From assembly GCA_902495025.1 (NCBI GenBank), contig CABUWB010000097.1, forward strand, positions 1-6,847: a DNA stretch of 6,847 bases, read 5' to 3'. The stretch comes from an uncultured Eubacteriales bacterium. Lineage in GTDB: Bacteria > Bacillota > Clostridia > Lachnospirales > CAG-274. This document shows, piece by piece, positions 4,282 to 6,847 of the stretch. A model generated the notes under the pieces. The model did not search any database and was not told the origin of the DNA. It saw nothing but the letters and a program-made list of their open reading frames with translations. Each line of letters opens with the position of its first letter. Position 1 is the stretch's first letter. Made by a program: the position numbers and the translations under genes.

Positions 4282-6847
4282 TTACACCGTACCAATATCA
4301 CTATTGTTGTTATACTTTCTGCGGTAAATTATATAGTATGCGCATGGTATAACAAGCATTGTAAGTACAGAAGAAATAAGCATACCGTACATAATTGATG
4401 TTGCCATAGGCGCCCACAGAGGGCCGCCTGTTGCAGCCATAGGTATAAGGCTTATTACCGTTGTTATCATACCAACCATAACAGGTCTTAGCCTTGTAAC
4501 GGCTGCCTCGGTTACAGCCTGCGTAAATTTACCTGTTTTGTTAACCAGTATGTCAATATAATCAAGTATTACAATACCGTTGTTTACCACAACACCCATA
4601 AGGCTGATTGCGCCAAGCAGAGCCATAAAGCCGATTGGGTAATTCATTATTTTAAGTCCGCCGATAATACCTATAAACGACAGCGGAATTGTACCCATAA
4701 TTATAAGCGGCTTAACAAGGCTGCCAAACTGAAGTACTATAATAAGATAAATAATTGCAACTGCAAGCAGCGACGGCAAAACCATGGACTTAAGTGCGTC
4801 GGTACGGTTTTCCTTTTCGCCATCGTAGGCAATTTTATAGTCCTGTGGCAGTTCAATATCGCTAAATGCCTCCTGTACCTGTGCAAGCTCCTTGGCGCTT
4901 TCGTAGCCGTCCTCAACAAACATACCTACGGTTATTGCCCTCTCGCCGTCCCTGCGCATAATTTTACTTAGCGTTTTATCGGTAGTTATATCGGCTATCT
5001 GTCTTATAGGCACGTTTTTGCCTGTTACAGACGAGGTAACAAATATATTGCCAACTGATGTGCTGTCCTTTGTCTTTTCCTCTGGCAGGCGCATAATTAC
5101 GGGCAGGGCGTCCTTTTCAATATCCTTTTGTTTAAGGCTTGTTACCTGTGTGCCGTTTATAGCCATACGCACAAGCTGCGCCGCCTCGTAATTGGTAATA
5201 CCTACCATATTAGCCTTTTCTTCATTTACATTTACGTTTACCCTGTAGCCGTAGCTGCCAAAGTTATCCTCCACATTTTTAACACCGTCAATATTTCTGA
5301 CCCTTGACTTTACCTCATCTGCAAGGCTCAACAGCTTGTCGGCGTCATCACCCGAAATTCTCACCTCAATGGTATGGTCAACAGGCAGGGCAATTTCAAG
5401 CTGCTTTATATTTATAATTGCGGCAGGTATGGTTTTTGCAAGCCTTTGCTCAAGCTGCGGTATATTGTCCCTGCTGCCGTTTACAAGTATCTGCGCCCTG
5501 TTTGACGCCTGCTGGTTTGACATAAAGGTTACATAATATTTCATAAAGCCCGTACCTATTTCCGAGGCATAGCTTGTAACTGTTTCGTCCTCGTCCAGTA
5601 TGCTGCATATCTGCTCAACTGTCTGCGCTGTTTTATCCGTTGTACTGCCCTCTTTCAGCGTAAGGTCAATTACATACTGCTCCCTCTCAACAGGGGGAAA
5701 GAGCTGCACCCTTAGCGTTGGTATAACCGCAAGGCTGAAGCCAAGCAGAATAACAAAAACCAGTATTGTGGCAAACGGCATTTTAAGGCAGGCGGAAAGC
5801 AGCCTTGCATAAGCCTTATAGAATATGCCCTGTCCCTCCTCCTTTTTACGCCTTGCCCTTTTCTCCTTCTGTTTTTTATCAAGCAAAAGCAGATGTCCCA
5901 TTGCAGGCACAAGCGTAAGCGAGGTAACATAGGACGCCGCAAGAGCAACTGATACAAGTATAGGCAGAGTCTTTACAAACTTACCCTCCGAGCCGTCCAT
6001 CATGGCAAGGGGCAGAAATGACGCTATTGTGGTAAGCGTTGAGGTAAGTATTGGCATTGCAACCTCTTTAACGCCCTTTGTGCAGGCAGTCATTCTGTCC
6101 TCGCCCCTGTCGAGGTAAACATTCATATTATCGTTTGATACAATACCGTTTGCAACAAGCAGACTAAGCGATATTATAAGCGACATAATGGAAACCTGAT
6201 GCAGGGGTATATCTGTTATATCCATATAGGCAAAAACCGCCGCAATTACAATAGGTATAGGCAGGGCAACCACAACGGCACTGCGCAGACCCATTGCAAT
6301 TATTATAACTATAAGCACGAGCAGAACAGCCATAAACAGGTTGCTGTTAAGCAGGCTGATTGCATCGTCAATATAATCGGACTGGTCAATAAGCCTTGTA
6401 AGGTGCATACCCATATAGAGCTTATTTTTTTCAAAGGCAGCTATTTTTTTATTAAGCTCCTTTGTGATGCTTGGTATATTTTCACCGTCGGTAAATTTTA
6501 CGCCTACCAGCACACCTCTTTCATTATTTACGGTAGCACGCATTGAGTCATCGCCCTCAACCCTTTCAATGTCAGCAACATCTCTTAAATGCACCGTATT
6601 GCCAGTATCAGTTGACATACCTACAATAGTAGAGCCTATTTCCTCAACCGAGGCATACTCACCTGTAATGCGCACAGGCACCTTGCTTTGGTTAAGCTCC
6701 AGATTACCGCCGGGGATATTTATATTTCGTGCCTGAAGATAGGTTGCTATCTGCGAGGGTGATAAGCCGTACTGCTGCAGCTTTGACATATCAAGCGTGA
6801 TATGTACCTCATCGTCAACCTCGCCCTGAACATCACACGCCTTTACG
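4282..6847 (-). CDS. RND efflux pump permease (AcrB/HAE1-like), N-terminus outside window
   Basis: The frame is open through the window edge: 19 codons precede the ATG at 6789, and ...EVHITLDMSKLQQYGLS is normal interior RND sequence, so that ATG is not the start. About 854 residues are present; full-length members have roughly 1020-1050, so some 170-190 N-terminal residues are missing. Numbering from the 6789 ATG: porter/docking region up to about 148; helices 2-6 in 150-305; a charged loop KKQKEKRARRKK (305-316); helix 7 at 337-357; second porter/docking half 365-660; helices 8-12 from 668 to 822. The family exports drugs, lipids or other hydrophobic compounds using the proton gradient, with an adaptor protein usually encoded just upstream (right, not visible). 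Helix 4 reads LLVANGIVSND (211-220), so the usual Asp-Asp pair is Ala213-Asn214; in helix 10 the lysine position is Asn736 (VVVNNGIV). RLRPV (766-770) in the helix 11 region is conserved. Confidence 0.95.
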   Translation of the reverse strand, partial: VKACDVQGEVDDEVHITLDMSKLQQYGLSPSQIATYLQARNINIPGGNLELNQSKVPVRITGEYASVEEIGSTIVGMSTDTGNTVHLRDVADIERVEGDDSMRATVNNERGVLVGVKFTDGENIPSITKELNKKIAAFEKNKLYMGMHLTRLIDQSDYIDDAISLLNSNLFMAVLLVLIVIIIAMGLRSAVVVALPIPIVIAAVFAYMDITDIPLHQVSIMSLIISLSLLVANGIVSNDNMNVYLDRGEDRMTACTKGVKEVAMPILTSTLTTIASFLPLAMMDGSEGKFVKTLPILVSVALAASYVTSLTLVPAMGHLLLLDKKQKEKRARRKKEEGQGIFYKAYARLLSACLKMPFATILVFVILLGFSLAVIPTLRVQLFPPVEREQYVIDLTLKEGSTTDKTAQTVEQICSILDEDETVTSYASEIGTGFMKYYVTFMSNQQASNRAQILVNGSRDNIPQLEQRLAKTIPAAIINIKQLEIALPVDHTIEVRISGDDADKLLSLADEVKSRVRNIDGVKNVEDNFGSYGYRVNVNVNEEKANMVGITNYEAAQLVRMAINGTQVTSLKQKDIEKDALPVIMRLPEEKTKDSTSVGNIFVTSSVTGKNVPIRQIADITTDKTLSKIMRRDGERAITVGMFVEDGYESAKELAQVQEAFSDIELPQDYKIAYDGEKENRTDALKSMVLPSLLAVAIIYLIIVLQFGSLVKPLIIMGTIPLSFIGIIGGLKIMNYPIGFMALLGAISLMGVVVNNGIVILDYIDILVNKTGKFTQAVTEAAVTRLRPVMVGMITTVISLIPMAATGGPLWAPMATSIMYGMLISSVLTMLVIPCAYYIIYRRKYNNNSDIGTV

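Noticed and set aside
6199..6736. Plus-strand ORFs of 115 and 90 codons opposite the RND gene
   Set aside because: Both are antisense shadows of a strongly conserved membrane protein region and have no expression signals.
4282..6789. ATG at 6789 as the true start of the RND permease
   Set aside because: The same frame stays open for 19 more codons to the window edge with typical RND sequence, and there is no ribosome site at 6789; the gene continues to the right.

Overview
The window joins two kinds of DNA. Bases 1 to about 2200 are visibly AT-rich and carry a leftward (minus-strand) cassette of small genes of the sort seen in integrated mobile elements of Firmicutes. Bases from about 2230 to the end have a more balanced composition and carry well-spaced, chromosome-like genes. 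Strong GGAGG-type ribosome binding sites, sigma-A-like promoters, frequent ATA isoleucine codons and a TTG start suggest a low-to-moderate GC member of the Clostridia. That placement is inference; no marker gene is present.

Mobile-element-like part, read right to left. A promoter around 1870-1899, bracketed by a 9-bp inverted repeat, faces two overlapping tiny ORFs (24 and 31 codons) that look like one roughly 52-codon gene split in an A5 tract. These are followed by a 145-aa protein that loosely resembles phage gp10/minor-structural proteins, a 78-aa and a 174-aa hypothetical protein, a 62-aa excisionase-like helix-turn-helix protein, and a cold-shock-domain protein that runs off the left edge. 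Two of the gene boundaries use one-base TAATG stop/start overlaps, so this is a translationally coupled operon. No integrase, relaxase or capsid gene lies in the window, so the type of element (ICE, prophage or satellite) cannot be decided.

Junction, about 1815-2298. This gap holds four TACACC repeats, three of them spaced exactly 12 bp apart, and a compact minus-strand unit: promoter, GGAGG site, 17-codon ORF, and a terminator hairpin built from the ORF's own codons. It also holds the rightward promoter of the first chromosome-like gene. It is the best candidate for the end of the element or its control region.

Chromosome-like part. A complete DMT/EamA-family transporter (2299-3165) and a complete secreted or membrane-anchored NlpC/P60 cysteine peptidase (3248-4165, TTG start) read rightward, each with its own promoter; a strong terminator overlaps the peptidase stop codon. 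A second hairpin separates them from a converging, right-truncated RND efflux pump permease (4282-6847, minus strand). In the pump, the two aspartates that normally form the proton-relay pair of transmembrane helix 4 are Ala-Asn, and the helix 10 lysine is Asn. That is the most unusual protein feature here.
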